NCBI RefSeq assembly: GCF_010669285.1
Contig: NZ_CP048711.1
Coordinates: 1,860,001-1,924,000 of the forward strand
Reading direction: 5' to 3'
Source of the DNA: Kineobactrum salinum
GTDB taxonomy: Bacteria; Pseudomonadota; Gammaproteobacteria; Pseudomonadales; Halieaceae
DNA length: 64,000 bases
A program made the position numbers and the translations under genes. Under the pieces are notes generated by a model. The model worked only from the letters and a program-made list of their open reading frames with translations. It had not been told where the DNA came from and ran no database searches. Shown here piece after piece: positions 1 through 9,814 of this stretch (position 1 is its first letter; each line of letters starts with the position of its first letter).

Positions 1-36
1 GCAAAGTGGCCTGCACTCTCCAAAGGCCTGGCCACT

Positions 37-92
37 GGTCCATTAGTTCGGCAAATGTCGCTTTTTGGGACCACTAATTGCTCAAATGTCTC
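37..92 (+). promoter_or_regulatory. Tandem imperfect direct repeats, candidate operators upstream of the Fic gene
   Basis: Two 25-base units at 37-61 and 68-92 match at about 18 of 25 positions. Both start GG-x-CCA and share the block CAAATGTC. Their starts are 31 bp apart, about three helical turns, so a dimeric regulator could sit on one DNA face. They lie about 95 bp before the Fic start. The Fic protein has an AbiEi-like winged-helix N-terminus, and AbiEi antitoxins repress their own promoters, so autoregulation is a reasonable inference. No binding data are available. Confidence 0.4.
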
Positions 93-185
93 AATTCTAT
101 CTTGTTAATTGTGCTTTAGTCGCATACGCTACGCCTTAACTGCGATTTTGTTCCATTTTACTGCTTATCAAGGATCCACAGGCAA

Positions 186-1679
186 TTGGCTGAGCTTATC
201 TTTCCCAAGAGCCGCAATCACGGCAAGGCACTGGCCCGGCAGGTTCGCCTGGGACAACTCAGGCGTGTCCGGCAGGGGGTTTACACCGATGCTGCCGAAG
301 CGGATATCGCCACACTGGTTCAGAACCGGTGGTACCAGCTGGTTGAGCACTTTTGCGATCAGCCCATTGCGGCCTACCGGACCGCCGTGGAACTGAAACC
401 CCACAGGCGGCGTGTTTATGTAGTGGCCAATGTCGGTCACCGACGTTACGTTGACATTGGCGACGCGCTGACAATCGACATAATGCCGGGCGACGCCACA
501 TTGCTGACAGAGCCTTTCGTTCCCGAGCTGGCACGCAGTGCTCTGCCGCGCCAGCTTTTGGAGAACCTCGTTCCCAGCCGCGCCCGTGAGGCCGGCCACA
601 GGTCTCTCGGACAGACATGGGTTGAAACGCAACTGTGCAGAGTACTGGCACAACGGGGCGAGAACGCCCTCAAGGAAATCCGCGATCAAACCCGCACCGC
701 CGCTCCCGAACTGGGACTGGAAAAAGAATTCGCTCAACTGGACCGCATGATCGGGGCGCTGCTCGCCTCGCGGCCGGTAGAGGGCAGCCTGTCGTCATCA
801 CTGGCCATTGCCACCGCCCGCCAGGAACCCTATGACCCGGATCGCCTGGTACGCTTCCGGGCGCTTGCCGATTACTTGCAGCAGTGCAATTTCGAACGGG
901 TTCCGTACCTTTACAATCAGGCCTCATGGCGTCACCTCTCGTTCTTCGAAAGCTACTTCTCGAACTATATAGAAGGCACGGAGTTCCAGATCTCTGAAGC
1001 GGAGAAGATCATTTTTGAAAAACAGGTCGTAGACAACAGGCCCGAAGACAGCCACGACGTGCTGGCCGTCTATGACATCGTGCACGACTACCAGGAAATG
1101 CTGGAAACTCCCAACAACGCTTCCGAACTGATTCAGTTACTCCAGGAACGTCATGAACGGATGATGCTTCAGCGCCCGAACAAACACCCGGGCCAATTCA
1201 AAGTCAAGATCAACCAGGCGGGCGATACCGTCTTTGTATCACCAGCAAATCTGGTCGGCACTATCACCCAGGGTTTCGGGATCTACGAAAAACTACCCAA
1301 GGGAATGCAACGGGCTATTTTCATGCAGTTCCTGATTACTGAATGCCATCCCTTTGATGACGGTAATGGCCGGCTATCTCGAATCTTCCTGAATGCCGAG
1401 CTGCATACCGACCAGCAATACAAGCTGATCGTGCCAACGGTGCATAGGGACAGCTACCTGAACAGCTTGCGCCAGGCTACGCGGGAAGGAAAATTCCGAA
1501 CGCTGACCAAGGTATTTTTTCAACTCCAGAAATATGCAGCCAGCCTGAACTGGAATGACTACGGTGATGTTCGCGAACAGCTGGAAGAACACAAAGCTCA
1601 CCTGCTCCCGGATGAAGGAGTTGCCGTTTTCAATCAGCAAATTGTGAACTTCAAGATGAAGCTGCCGGTGTCACCTTGA
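186..1679 (+). CDS. Fic family protein with N-terminal AbiEi-like DNA-binding domain
   Basis: 497 aa, starting with TTG at 186 preceded by AAGGA. The C-terminal half is a Fic (AMPylation) domain: the core HPFDDGNGRLSR at residues 388-399 fits the HPFx(D/E)GNGRxxR active-site consensus, with His388 catalytic. SNYIEG at residues 259-264 fits the (S/T)xxxE(G/N) inhibitory motif, so the enzyme is probably autoinhibited in cis (class II). The first ~60 residues, with a basic helix and a GVY turn, resemble the winged-helix start of AbiEi-type antitoxins, suggesting DNA binding or autoregulation. Fic enzymes transfer AMP to Ser/Thr/Tyr of target proteins; the target here is unknown. No partner gene adjoins it. 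It could act as a stand-alone stress or defence protein. Confidence 0.9.
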   Translation: MAELIFPKSRNHGKALARQVRLGQLRRVRQGVYTDAAEADIATLVQNRWYQLVEHFCDQPIAAYRTAVELKPHRRRVYVVANVGHRRYVDIGDALTIDIMPGDATLLTEPFVPELARSALPRQLLENLVPSRAREAGHRSLGQTWVETQLCRVLAQRGENALKEIRDQTRTAAPELGLEKEFAQLDRMIGALLASRPVEGSLSSSLAIATARQEPYDPDRLVRFRALADYLQQCNFERVPYLYNQASWRHLSFFESYFSNYIEGTEFQISEAEKIIFEKQVVDNRPEDSHDVLAVYDIVHDYQEMLETPNNASELIQLLQERHERMMLQRPNKHPGQFKVKINQAGDTVFVSPANLVGTITQGFGIYEKLPKGMQRAIFMQFLITECHPFDDGNGRLSRIFLNAELHTDQQYKLIVPTVHRDSYLNSLRQATREGKFRTLTKVFFQLQKYAASLNWNDYGDVREQLEEHKAHLLPDEGVAVFNQQIVNFKMKLPVSP

Positions 1680-1742
1680 ATCACTGCGCAGGCAGACATG
1701 CGCTTTTAGGGGCTCCCACAGGTTCATGACAAGACCACTAGA

Positions 1743-1769
1743 CTCTCATATATCCCAAAAATATGAGAG
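1743..1769. repeat. 9-bp perfect inverted repeat
   Basis: CTCTCATAT (1743-1751) pairs with ATATGAGAG (1761-1769) across a 9-base loop, 63 bp after the Fic stop. No T-run follows on either strand, so a standard Rho-independent terminator is unlikely. It directly abuts an attC-like half-site and may be part of an old cassette junction, or an operator. Confidence 0.45.
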
Positions 1770-1797
1770 CCCAACAAATCGTTGCAGTGGACGTTTG
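1769..1797 (+). other. Orphan left half of an integron attC-like site
   Basis: GCCCAAC at 1769-1775 fits the R'' core consensus RYYYAAC exactly. It is followed by a short AAAT spacer and an L''-like block, as in attC left arms. No complementary L'/R' right arm ending in GTTRRRY is found before the BrnT gene at 1858. The rest of this stretch (1680-1857) holds no ORF. Read as the remnant of a cassette end truncated by deletion. The short motif makes this uncertain alone, but it lies next to a full attC site at 2335-2393. Confidence 0.4.
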
Positions 1798-1857
1798 ACC
1801 CGCCACCCAAGATCCACCTCTCTTGCGAAATGAGTAGAAAAGGGATATTTTATACTC

Positions 1858-2121
1858 ATGAGCGATTTCGAATACGATGACGACAAAAGTCAGGCCAATC
1901 TGGAGAAGGACGGAATCGACTTTCTGGATGCGCAGGCTCTATGGAATGACCCTGACCTGCTGGAGATCCGAGCCAAATCTGAAGATGAACCTCGATTTCT
2001 GGTCGTAGGCCTTGTTGGTCAAAAGCATTGGTCTGCCGTCGTCACCTACAGAAACGGAACAGTCCGGCTCATTTCTGTAAGGCGTTCTCGCAAACGAGAG
2101 GTAGAGCTGTATGAAAGCTAA
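1858..2121 (+). CDS. brnT: BrnT family toxin (type II toxin-antitoxin)
   Basis: 87 aa. The opening FEYDDDKSQANLEKDGIDF and the closing basic ISVRRSRKREVELYE are the family signatures of BrnT, a RelE-fold ribonuclease toxin. The length is typical of the family (about 90 aa). ATG start at 1858. Its last 11 bases overlap the start of the antitoxin, so the pair is translationally coupled in the toxin-first order usual for BrnTA. BrnA normally neutralises BrnT and represses the shared promoter, which would lie in 1800-1857. The pair ends in an attC site, so it looks like an integron cassette. Confidence 0.9.
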   Translation: MSDFEYDDDKSQANLEKDGIDFLDAQALWNDPDLLEIRAKSEDEPRFLVVGLVGQKHWSAVVTYRNGTVRLISVRRSRKREVELYES

Positions 2122-2380
2122 AGATTTTGACAAGAAATTTGACCAAGGCAAAAAAGACATCATCGATGATCTTGATCTGTCCACGGCGCGCCGCGCTAAT
2201 CAGGAACAGAAACGGATAAATGTCGACTTCCCTACTTGGGTGGTCGAGTCGCTGGATCGTGAAGCGGCTCGTATTGGTGTTACTCGGCAGTCAATTATTA
2301 AAGTCTGGTTGGTTGAGCGTTTGAAGGCAGAGGCTGCTAACAAACCGCTGAATGGTGACGCCGCAGGCGGCGCACATTAG
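2111..2380 (+). CDS. brnA: BrnA family antitoxin (ribbon-helix-helix)
   Basis: 89 aa, ATG at 2111, overlapping brnT. The central segment VDFPTWVVESLDREAARIG followed by VTRQSIIKVWL is a CopG/MetJ-like ribbon-helix-helix DNA-binding and dimerisation unit, as in BrnA antitoxins. The N-terminal acidic/lysine-rich segment probably wraps the toxin. The stop codon (2378-2380) lies inside the attC site, so the final residues (about KPLNGDAAGGAH) are encoded by the recombination site. This is common in integron cassettes and explains the low-complexity tail. Confidence 0.9.
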   Translation: MKAKDFDKKFDQGKKDIIDDLDLSTARRANQEQKRINVDFPTWVVESLDREAARIGVTRQSIIKVWLVERLKAEAANKPLNGDAAGGAH

Positions 2381-2393
2381 CGGAGCGTTATGA
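2335..2393 (+). other. Integron attC recombination site (about 59 bp)
   Basis: The site is an imperfect palindrome with attC architecture. The R''-like core ends TAAC at 2341 and R' is GTTATGA at 2387-2393. L'' (CCGCTGAATG, 2345-2354) pairs with L' (CATTAGCGG, 2375-2383) except for one extra G at 2350, the extrahelical base that defines strand choice by the integrase. The centre is a perfect CGCCGC/GCGGCG stem (2359-2364, 2367-2372) with a 2-base loop. About 59 bp is near the short end of known attC sites. No intI gene is in the window, so this is either a cassette cluster lacking an integrase or the tail of a longer array. Confidence 0.8.
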
Positions 2394-2431
2394 GGCGCTA
2401 CCTGAGCAATACCTTGACTGGGAGAATGAAA

Positions 2432-2821
2432 ATGGTCAATCGTAACTTTCGGCTGAAAGCCGGTTTCGCTGCAGGACTCTGCATACTCTTATTGTCCAGT
2501 TTCGCCAATGCTGAAACCACAGTCGGTCGCTGGTGTGACCGGACAGTTTCGAGCATGCCTCAATTCAATAGAGTAATGACCATCGTTTTAACGCAAGATG
2601 CGCACGTTGAGTTAAGCTCAGAGTTTAATGATGGTTCCAGTTCAGTGCTAGAGCTTCAAGAGCTTCCCGGAAATATGTATGCACTTGCGAACTCTCAGTC
2701 GGGAGAGCGGTACAGAATCATTTCTGCTGACGGCAGTTTACAACTCCTGGATGCAGATGGTCTTGTCAGAACGGCCACCCGCTTAGAGAACAGCCCTCAA
2801 ACGGGTGAGTGTGGCTCATGA
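2432..2821 (+). CDS. Small exported protein of unknown function (cassette gene)
   Basis: 129 aa from ATG 2432, chosen because GGGAG at 2420-2424 is correctly spaced for it; ATGs at 2390 and 2426 are in frame but poorly placed. A Sec signal peptide is clear: basic start, hydrophobic core (AGLCILLLSSF) and AxA-type cleavage at ANA|E about 24 residues in. The mature part (~105 aa) has two cysteines, one near each end, suggesting a disulphide, and looks beta-rich. No family recognised. It lies between an attC R' core and an R''-like core complementary to its own left end, the layout of an integron cassette. Lower GC than its neighbours supports transfer. Confidence 0.65.
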   Translation: MVNRNFRLKAGFAAGLCILLLSSFANAETTVGRWCDRTVSSMPQFNRVMTIVLTQDAHVELSSEFNDGSSSVLELQELPGNMYALANSQSGERYRIISADGSLQLLDADGLVRTATRLENSPQTGECGS

Positions 2822-2823
2822 GA

Positions 2824-2857
2824 ACGCCTCATAACCAAGTGCAGCGGTTCGCGCCGT
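2824..2857 (+). other. Partial attC site, left half of a second cassette end
   Basis: CGCCTCATAAC (2825-2835) is the exact reverse complement of GTTATGAGGCG (2387-2397) at the left end of the same cassette. In integrons the R'' core of a cassette's attC pairs with that cassette's own left-end core when it circularises, so this complementarity is expected. A GC-rich arm follows (about 2838-2857), but no matching right arm or GTT core is found downstream. The site appears truncated. Confidence 0.5.
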
Positions 2858-3005
2858 CTTGCTAGTTCTGCCGGTAATTTTAATTCTGGCATTGGACGGT
2901 ATATTGGAAAATCAGACAACGGCGGCTCTATTAGGCACAATGGTTGGGTATGTGTTTTCTGGAATTGGGAAGGATGAAAAGGCCAAGGCAAATAATCAGC
3001 CTTAA
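2835..3005 (+). pseudogene. 3' remnant of a small membrane-protein gene
   Basis: An open frame without a good start runs from 2835 to TAA at 3003-3005. It encodes a hydrophobic helix (LLVLPVILILAL), a turn, a second helix (AALLGTMVGYVFSGIG) and a lysine-rich tail. This looks like the end of a two-helix membrane protein whose 5' part has been lost at the truncated attC. A TTG at 2859 could start a 48-aa product, but no convincing ribosome site precedes it. The remaining bases to 3036 hold no other feature. Confidence 0.35.
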
Positions 3006-3036
3006 ACCTAATCAAGCGAGAACTCAGTAGCATGAA

Positions 3037-4116
3037 TCACCTCAACGCCTGAATACCACCACGCAAACTGTAGACCCGCTCCGCCCCCGCGGCTCGCAGA
3101 GTCTGGGCCATCAACCGTGAGCGCCTGCCTGTCTGGCAGTAAAGGCCGACGCTGAGATCGGGCTGGCGCTGGATCTGTTTATGTAGCTGTGCCCGAGACA
3201 GGCACTCGCCACCGACGTTGTCCGCCAGGTGTTCATCGCGGCTGCGCACATCCACCAGCAGTGCCGTGGTCTGTCCGGTCAATGTCTGCCAGTCGCTCCA
3301 GTTGATCTCCAGATCGGGGTATTGCGGTTGCGGCCGGGCCTGCGGCGGTGACGGGTCCGCGTCCGGTGGAAACTGACCGCACCGGCAGCCGGGATTGGTG
3401 GCGAGCGTCAATGTTTTCAGGCCCGGCAGCTGACAGTCCATCAGTAGCAAACGCGGCGCGTCGTCGCTGGCCAGTCCCAGCAACTGCCGCAGTGCGAGAT
3501 TTGCCTGCTGCAGCGCAACGAGGCCCGGTACTGTGCCCAGCACACCGTTACTGTTGCAGTTGCCGCCCCGGGTCGGGGGCACGGGATACAGGCAGCGAAA
3601 GCAGGGCTGGCCCGGTGTGAACAGTGCCAGGCTGCCCTGGAAGCCGTTGACGGCGGCGAACAGCCAGGGCTTGGCCAGGACCAGGCAGTGGTCATTGATC
3701 AGGTAGCGGGTGGCGAAGTTGTCGCTGCAGTCCAACACCAGGTCGGTGGCCGCGAGCTGGGCGGCCGCGTTGTCCGCGCCGAGAAAGGCCTGCTCGCCGC
3801 GGACGCTGATATCCGGATTCAGCGCCCGCAGGCGGTCGGCGAGGACATCGGCCTTGCCGCGCCCGACGTCGGCGTCGGTGAAGGCCACCTGGCGGTGCAG
3901 GTTGGAGCGCTCGATGCGGTCGCCGTCCAGGATGCCGACGCTGCCGACGCCGGCGGCGGCCAGATACAGGCCCACCGGGCAGCCCAGTCCACCGGCGCCG
4001 ACGATCAGTACCCGGGCCCTCTGCAGTGCCAGTTGGCCGGCCACACCGACCTCGTCCAGCAGCAACTGGCGGTCGTAGCGCTCAAACTCCCTGTCATTCA
4101 AGCCCGTCCCGGTCAC
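3037..4116 (-). CDS. thiF: ThiF/MoeB-type adenylyltransferase with C-terminal rhodanese domain
   Basis: 359 aa from GTG at 4116, which overlaps the thiDE stop (GTGA). The E1-like domain (residues ~5-250) has the ATP loop GAGGLG, the NLHRQ segment, a zinc-type pair CFRC and a later CRC. The last ~90 residues form a rhodanese domain with active Cys327 in CQTGRRS. The enzyme adenylates the C-terminal Gly of ThiS and helps load sulfur for thiazole synthesis. MoeB/ThiF paralogues with rhodanese tails can also serve MoaD, but the operon position makes ThiS the natural substrate. The longer open frame to 4296 is not used, because its extra N-terminus is Arg/Gly-rich antisense-like sequence. Confidence 0.88.
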   Translation of the reverse strand: MTGTGLNDREFERYDRQLLLDEVGVAGQLALQRARVLIVGAGGLGCPVGLYLAAAGVGSVGILDGDRIERSNLHRQVAFTDADVGRGKADVLADRLRALNPDISVRGEQAFLGADNAAAQLAATDLVLDCSDNFATRYLINDHCLVLAKPWLFAAVNGFQGSLALFTPGQPCFRCLYPVPPTRGGNCNSNGVLGTVPGLVALQQANLALRQLLGLASDDAPRLLLMDCQLPGLKTLTLATNPGCRCGQFPPDADPSPPQARPQPQYPDLEINWSDWQTLTGQTTALLVDVRSRDEHLADNVGGECLSRAQLHKQIQRQPDLSVGLYCQTGRRSRLMAQTLRAAGAERVYSLRGGIQALR

Positions 4117-5591
4117 GGCCGGTGCACCTCGCACAGTTCCGCCAGCGCCGTTGCCGCGGCCGTTGGCCGGTCCGCCTTGGTGATGGCGGAGATCATCGCG
4201 ATGCCGTCCACGCCGGTGGCCGCCACCCCCGGCAGCCGGTCCCGGTCGATACCGCCTATTGCCACCAGCGGATAGGCGGCCAGGGTGCGGCGCCAATAGG
4301 CCAGCCCGGCGAGGCCGTGGGGTTGCCAGGGCATGGATTTGCTGTCGGTAGGATAGACCGGGCCGCAGGCCATGTAGGAGGGCCGATAGTAATGAGCGCG
4401 GGCGACTTCGTAGTGGCAGTGGGTACTGATACCCAGGCGCAGACCGCCCCGGCGGATCGCGTCCAGGTCTGCCGAACCCAGATCCTGCTGGCCCAGGTGC
4501 ACGCCGTAGGCGCCGTGTTGCAGGGCCAGCGGCCAGTGGTCATTGATGAACAGCCGCGCCCCCCAGCGCCGGGCCAGCGCTACCGCCCGCTGGATCTCCT
4601 CGTCGAGCACCGCGGCGGGTTTGTCCTTGAGGCGCAGCTGAATCGTGTTGATCCCCAGCGGCAGCAGAGTGGCCAGCCAGGCGCTGCTATCCACCACCGG
4701 GTAGAGTCCCAGTGGCCCGGGTCCGCAGGGCGGGAAAGGCGGACTGGCCACTTCGGCGGCGTGCTCAGGCAGCAACGTTGGCAGGTCCCGCCCGTCGTCG
4801 GGAAAGCAGTGGACGTGTACGGGCCCCGGCTGGTCGTGGACAGCATAGCCCTGGCGCAGGCCCTGGTTCAGTGCCATTTTCGCGATCACCAGCGCATCGG
4901 CCAGGCCGTAGCCCAACGCCAGCGCACTGGCCGCCGCGGAGGCAAAGGCACAGCCCGTGCCGCGCTGATTGGCCGCAGCCTGGCGCTCGCTCGCCAGCCA
5001 GAAGGCCTGCCCGGGGAGCAGGCAGTAATCCCGGCAATCGGGCGCCGGCCCATGGCCCCCTTTCAGGACCACCGCCGCCACGCCGCTGGCCCGCAGCCCG
5101 GCCGCGGCCGGGGCCACGTCGGCGCTACAGTGAATGGCTTGCCCGCCCAGCAGTTCGGCCTCCGGCCGGTTGGGGGTGACCACGGTGCACAGCGGCAGCA
5201 GCTCGCGGCACAGGCTGGCGCGGACCTCGGCGCTGACCAGCGCGCTGCCACTGGAACTGGCCAGCACCGGATCAAGGACCGCGGGTACCTGAATGCGGCG
5301 CAGGAAATCGGCGCACAGCCGCACCTGCTCGACGGTGACCAGCAGGCCTATCTTCACCGCGGCCGGTGCCAGGCTTGTACAGGCTTGCAACTGCTCGGCA
5401 AAACCCTGCCCGGCGACCGGATTGATACTCAGCACCGCGCGGCCGTGCTGGGCCGTGTTTGCGCTGATCACGGTCCCGGCATGACAGCCGAAGGCCTGGA
5501 TCACCCGCTGGTCCATCTGGATACCCGCCATCGCGGCGCAATCGCTGCCGCCGATGACTACTACCACCGGACGCCGGAAGTCACTACTCAC
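4113..5591 (-). CDS. thiDE: Bifunctional HMP-P kinase / thiamine-phosphate synthase (ThiD-ThiE fusion)
   Basis: 492 aa from GTG at 5591, overlapping the thiG stop by GTGA. The N-terminal ThiD domain (residues ~8-260) has [14 protein letters not shown], a form of the G-x-D-x2-GGAGIQ-x-D substrate loop, DPV, and the GTGC anion-hole/catalytic motif. It phosphorylates HMP-P to HMP-PP. The C-terminal ThiE domain (~285-490) is a TIM barrel with [26 protein letters not shown] and AIGGI. It joins HMP-PP to the thiazole phosphate to give thiamine phosphate. The fused frame is continuous. The first loop reads AMAG rather than the usual GGAG, a modest deviation. Confidence 0.92.
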   Translation of the reverse strand: MSSDFRRPVVVVIGGSDCAAMAGIQMDQRVIQAFGCHAGTVISANTAQHGRAVLSINPVAGQGFAEQLQACTSLAPAAVKIGLLVTVEQVRLCADFLRRIQVPAVLDPVLASSSGSALVSAEVRASLCRELLPLCTVVTPNRPEAELLGGQAIHCSADVAPAAAGLRASGVAAVVLKGGHGPAPDCRDYCLLPGQAFWLASERQAAANQRGTGCAFASAAASALALGYGLADALVIAKMALNQGLRQGYAVHDQPGPVHVHCFPDDGRDLPTLLPEHAAEVASPPFPPCGPGPLGLYPVVDSSAWLATLLPLGINTIQLRLKDKPAAVLDEEIQRAVALARRWGARLFINDHWPLALQHGAYGVHLGQQDLGSADLDAIRRGGLRLGISTHCHYEVARAHYYRPSYMACGPVYPTDSKSMPWQPHGLAGLAYWRRTLAAYPLVAIGGIDRDRLPGVAATGVDGIAMISAITKADRPTAAATALAELCEVHRP

Positions 5592-6367
5592 GACTCGTGC
5601 CAGAACGGCTTGCCCACCACCGGCGTGCTGGCCACCGCCAGTTCCCGCCGCGGCACCGGCCCTGCTTGACGCGCCAGGTAACCGGCCTCTACCGCCGCGC
5701 GGAAGGCGCGGGCCATCATCACCGGATCCTCCGCCTGAGCCACGGCGGTATTGAGCAGCACGGCGTCGTAGCCCATTTCCAGCGCCCGGGTGGCGTGGGA
5801 CGGGGTGCCGATGCCGGCATCGACGATCAGCGTGATATCCGGCAGCCGCGCCCGCAGGCAGCGCAGGCCATAGGGGTTGACCAGGCCGCGGCCGGTGCCG
5901 ATGGGCGCGGCCCACGGCATCAGGATGCGGCAGCCGGCCTGTACCAGCCGTTCGGCCAGCACCAGATCGTCGGTGCAGTAGGGGAATACTTCGAAGCCCT
6001 GGCCGACCAGCTCCCGGGCCGCCTCCAGCAGCGCAAACGGATCCGGCTGCAGGTTGTAGTCGTCGCCTATCACTTCCAGCTTGATCCAGTGCGTGTCAAA
6101 CAGCTCCCGCGCCATCAGCGCCGTGGTGATGGCACTTTTGGCCGTGTGGCAGCCCGCGGTGTTTGGCAGCAGATGCAGTCCCAGGGACTTGAGCCGCTGC
6201 CAGAAGTCCCGGCCCGCGCCGGTTTCGGGCTGTTGGCGCCGCAGTGCGACAGTCACCACTTCCGCCCCCGAGGCCGCGATGGACTGTTCCATGATGGCGG
6301 GAGAAGGATACTGCGCGGACCCCAACAGCAGGCGGCTGCCCAGCTCGCGGTCGGCCAATGACCACAT
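5588..6367 (-). CDS. thiG: Thiazole synthase ThiG
   Basis: 259 aa, the usual size. It builds the thiazole phosphate of thiamine from DXP, dehydroglycine (supplied here by ThiO) and sulfur carried on ThiS thiocarboxylate. The Schiff-base lysine is Lys96 in [15 protein letters not shown] and the phosphate-binding [10 protein letters not shown] segment are also present. ATG at 6367 directly follows the thiS stop (6368). The stop overlaps the thiDE GTG, so translation is coupled on both sides. Confidence 0.96.
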   Translation of the reverse strand: MWSLADRELGSRLLLGSAQYPSPAIMEQSIAASGAEVVTVALRRQQPETGAGRDFWQRLKSLGLHLLPNTAGCHTAKSAITTALMARELFDTHWIKLEVIGDDYNLQPDPFALLEAARELVGQGFEVFPYCTDDLVLAERLVQAGCRILMPWAAPIGTGRGLVNPYGLRCLRARLPDITLIVDAGIGTPSHATRALEMGYDAVLLNTAVAQAEDPVMMARAFRAAVEAGYLARQAGPVPRRELAVASTPVVGKPFWHES

Positions 6368-6568
6368 TCAGCCACCCTCCATTGGCGACAGCAGTTCGAC
6401 CTGGTCGCCGGCCTGCAACAGCTGTTCACGATGCAGGTTGCGCGGCACAAATTGTTCATTGACCGCGACTACCACGGCCTCGTCGGCGGCGAGCTGCCGC
6501 AACAGATCCGCCACCGAGCTCCCGGCCGCAACCGACTCCTGCCTACCGTTGATATAGAGCGCTATCAT
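6368..6568 (-). CDS. thiS: Sulfur carrier protein ThiS
   Basis: 66 aa, ubiquitin-fold carrier ending in the essential Gly-Gly (MEGG). The tail is adenylated by ThiF and converted to a thiocarboxylate that donates sulfur to ThiG. AVNEQFVPR fits the family (vAvN-x-efVpr). ATG at 6568 overlaps the thiO stop (ATGA). Confidence 0.95.
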   Translation of the reverse strand: MIALYINGRQESVAAGSSVADLLRQLAADEAVVVAVNEQFVPRNLHREQLLQAGDQVELLSPMEGG

Positions 6569-7671
6569 GCCTGCATTACCTCATTGTCAGTCCCCGCCGG
6601 CCGGTTGCCGGCCGCATCGCGGTGAAGATGTTCGATCACGTCCTGCGCCAGCGCCGGCGCCAGCAGAAAGCCGTGGCGAAACAGCCCGTTGACCCGTATC
6701 AGTCCCGGCGTCGCGACGATGGCGGGTTGGTTGTCTGCCAGCGCCGGACGGCAGTTGGCCTCGCTGTGAACCAGTCGGGCTTCGCCCAGCTCGCTGTGCA
6801 TGGAATAGGCCGCGGACAACAACTCCAGCGCCGAGCGTACGGTCACCGGCCCGGTGTCGTCGCTTTCCAGCTGGGTCGCGCCCAGTACCAGGATATTGTC
6901 CTGCCGCGGCACCAGGTACAGCCGGTAGCGGGGATGCAGCAGGCGCACGGGGCGCTGCAGCCGCAGCCGGGGGGCGTGCAGCCACAGCAGTTCGCCGCGT
7001 ACCCCGCGCAGGCCGGGTATATCGTCGCGGGCGCCCAGGCCACGGCAGTCGATCACGCTGTCGAAGCGCTGCCGTCCCCGTTCCGTTGTCAGCGCGCCGG
7101 GCTCCAGCCCCAGCACGGCCGTGTCCGGCTGCCAGGCGACGCCGGCGGCCTGCAGATGTCCCGCCAGCGCCGCCATCGTCCGGCGGCCATCCAGCCAGGC
7201 CTCGCCGGGCAACCACAGGGCCCGGTCAAAGACATCGGTCAGGGCCGGCTCCAGCTGCTCCAGCGCGGCCGCATCCAGGTCCCGCAGCTGGTCGGCCGCG
7301 GTCAGCTTGGCCGCCAGCCGCCGGCGGAAATGCACCAGTTCCCCGGCATCCGCGGCGTGGGCCACGACCAGGCTGCCGCGCTGGTGAAAATCCACGTCCC
7401 GGCCCAGTTCCCGCAGCAGCTCCGGCCATAGCTGCAACGACCGCAGCCCCAGCCTGAACACGCTCATCTCCGACTGCTCCAGCTCGGCCCAGGGGGCGAG
7501 CATGCCGGCCGCGGTGTAGGCGGCGGCCGCGCCAGAGTCCACCGGGTCACGGTCAAACAGCGTGACCCGGTGCCCCGCCCGCAGCAGGTAGCAGGCCAGC
7601 ACCCGCCCCATCAGCCCGGCCCCGGCGATACCGATGCTCAGGCTGTTGGCGCTGCCGTGCCGGGTGCCCAC
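6565..7671 (-). CDS. thiO: Glycine oxidase ThiO
   Basis: About 368 aa from GTG at 7671; a TTG at 7689 overlapping the thiC stop (TTGA) is an equally possible start. It is a DAO-family flavoenzyme. The dinucleotide fold IGIAGAGLMGRVLA lies close to the N-terminus, followed by the FAD-ribose Asp in LFDRD, AAGMLAPWAE typical of ThiO, and the C-terminal NGLFRHGFLLAPALA segment. It oxidises glycine to dehydroglycine for ThiG, the aerobic alternative to the radical-SAM enzyme ThiH, so this thiazole route depends on oxygen. Confidence 0.92.
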   Translation of the reverse strand: MGTRHGSANSLSIGIAGAGLMGRVLACYLLRAGHRVTLFDRDPVDSGAAAAYTAAGMLAPWAELEQSEMSVFRLGLRSLQLWPELLRELGRDVDFHQRGSLVVAHAADAGELVHFRRRLAAKLTAADQLRDLDAAALEQLEPALTDVFDRALWLPGEAWLDGRRTMAALAGHLQAAGVAWQPDTAVLGLEPGALTTERGRQRFDSVIDCRGLGARDDIPGLRGVRGELLWLHAPRLRLQRPVRLLHPRYRLYLVPRQDNILVLGATQLESDDTGPVTVRSALELLSAAYSMHSELGEARLVHSEANCRPALADNQPAIVATPGLIRVNGLFRHGFLLAPALAQDVIEHLHRDAAGNRPAGTDNEVMQA

Positions 7672-7685
7672 TGCCAGCGCCGGGA

Positions 7686-9655
<1,970 letters not shown>

Positions 9656-9745
9656 GCGGCCAGTATAGAAACTTCTGCCGGCCGATGTAAAGCAGCGGCG
9701 CCGGCACACCGCCAACAACAGGCCCGTGGCGATTGCAGCCCGGGC

Positions 9746-9775
9746 TTCGACTCGGCCGGGGCGAGGCGGTATAAT
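9746..9775 (+). promoter_or_regulatory. Predicted sigma-70 promoter of the PyrD-PyrK fusion gene
   Basis: A perfect -10 box TATAAT (9770-9775) lies 18 bp after TTCGAC (9746-9751), which matches the -35 consensus partly. Transcription would start near 9782, about 33 bases before the TTG start codon. It faces away from the thiamine operon. Confidence 0.6.
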
Positions 9776-9814
9776 GCCAGCCTGACAACCCACCCGCCTG
9801 TCCCGAGCGCCGCC

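Noticed and set aside
1743-1769. Rho-independent terminator of the Fic gene
   Set aside because: The stem is AT-rich and no T-run follows on the transcribed strand.
4026-5669. 547-aa plus-strand open frame
   Set aside because: Antisense to thiDE; Arg/Gln/Gly-rich low-complexity product.
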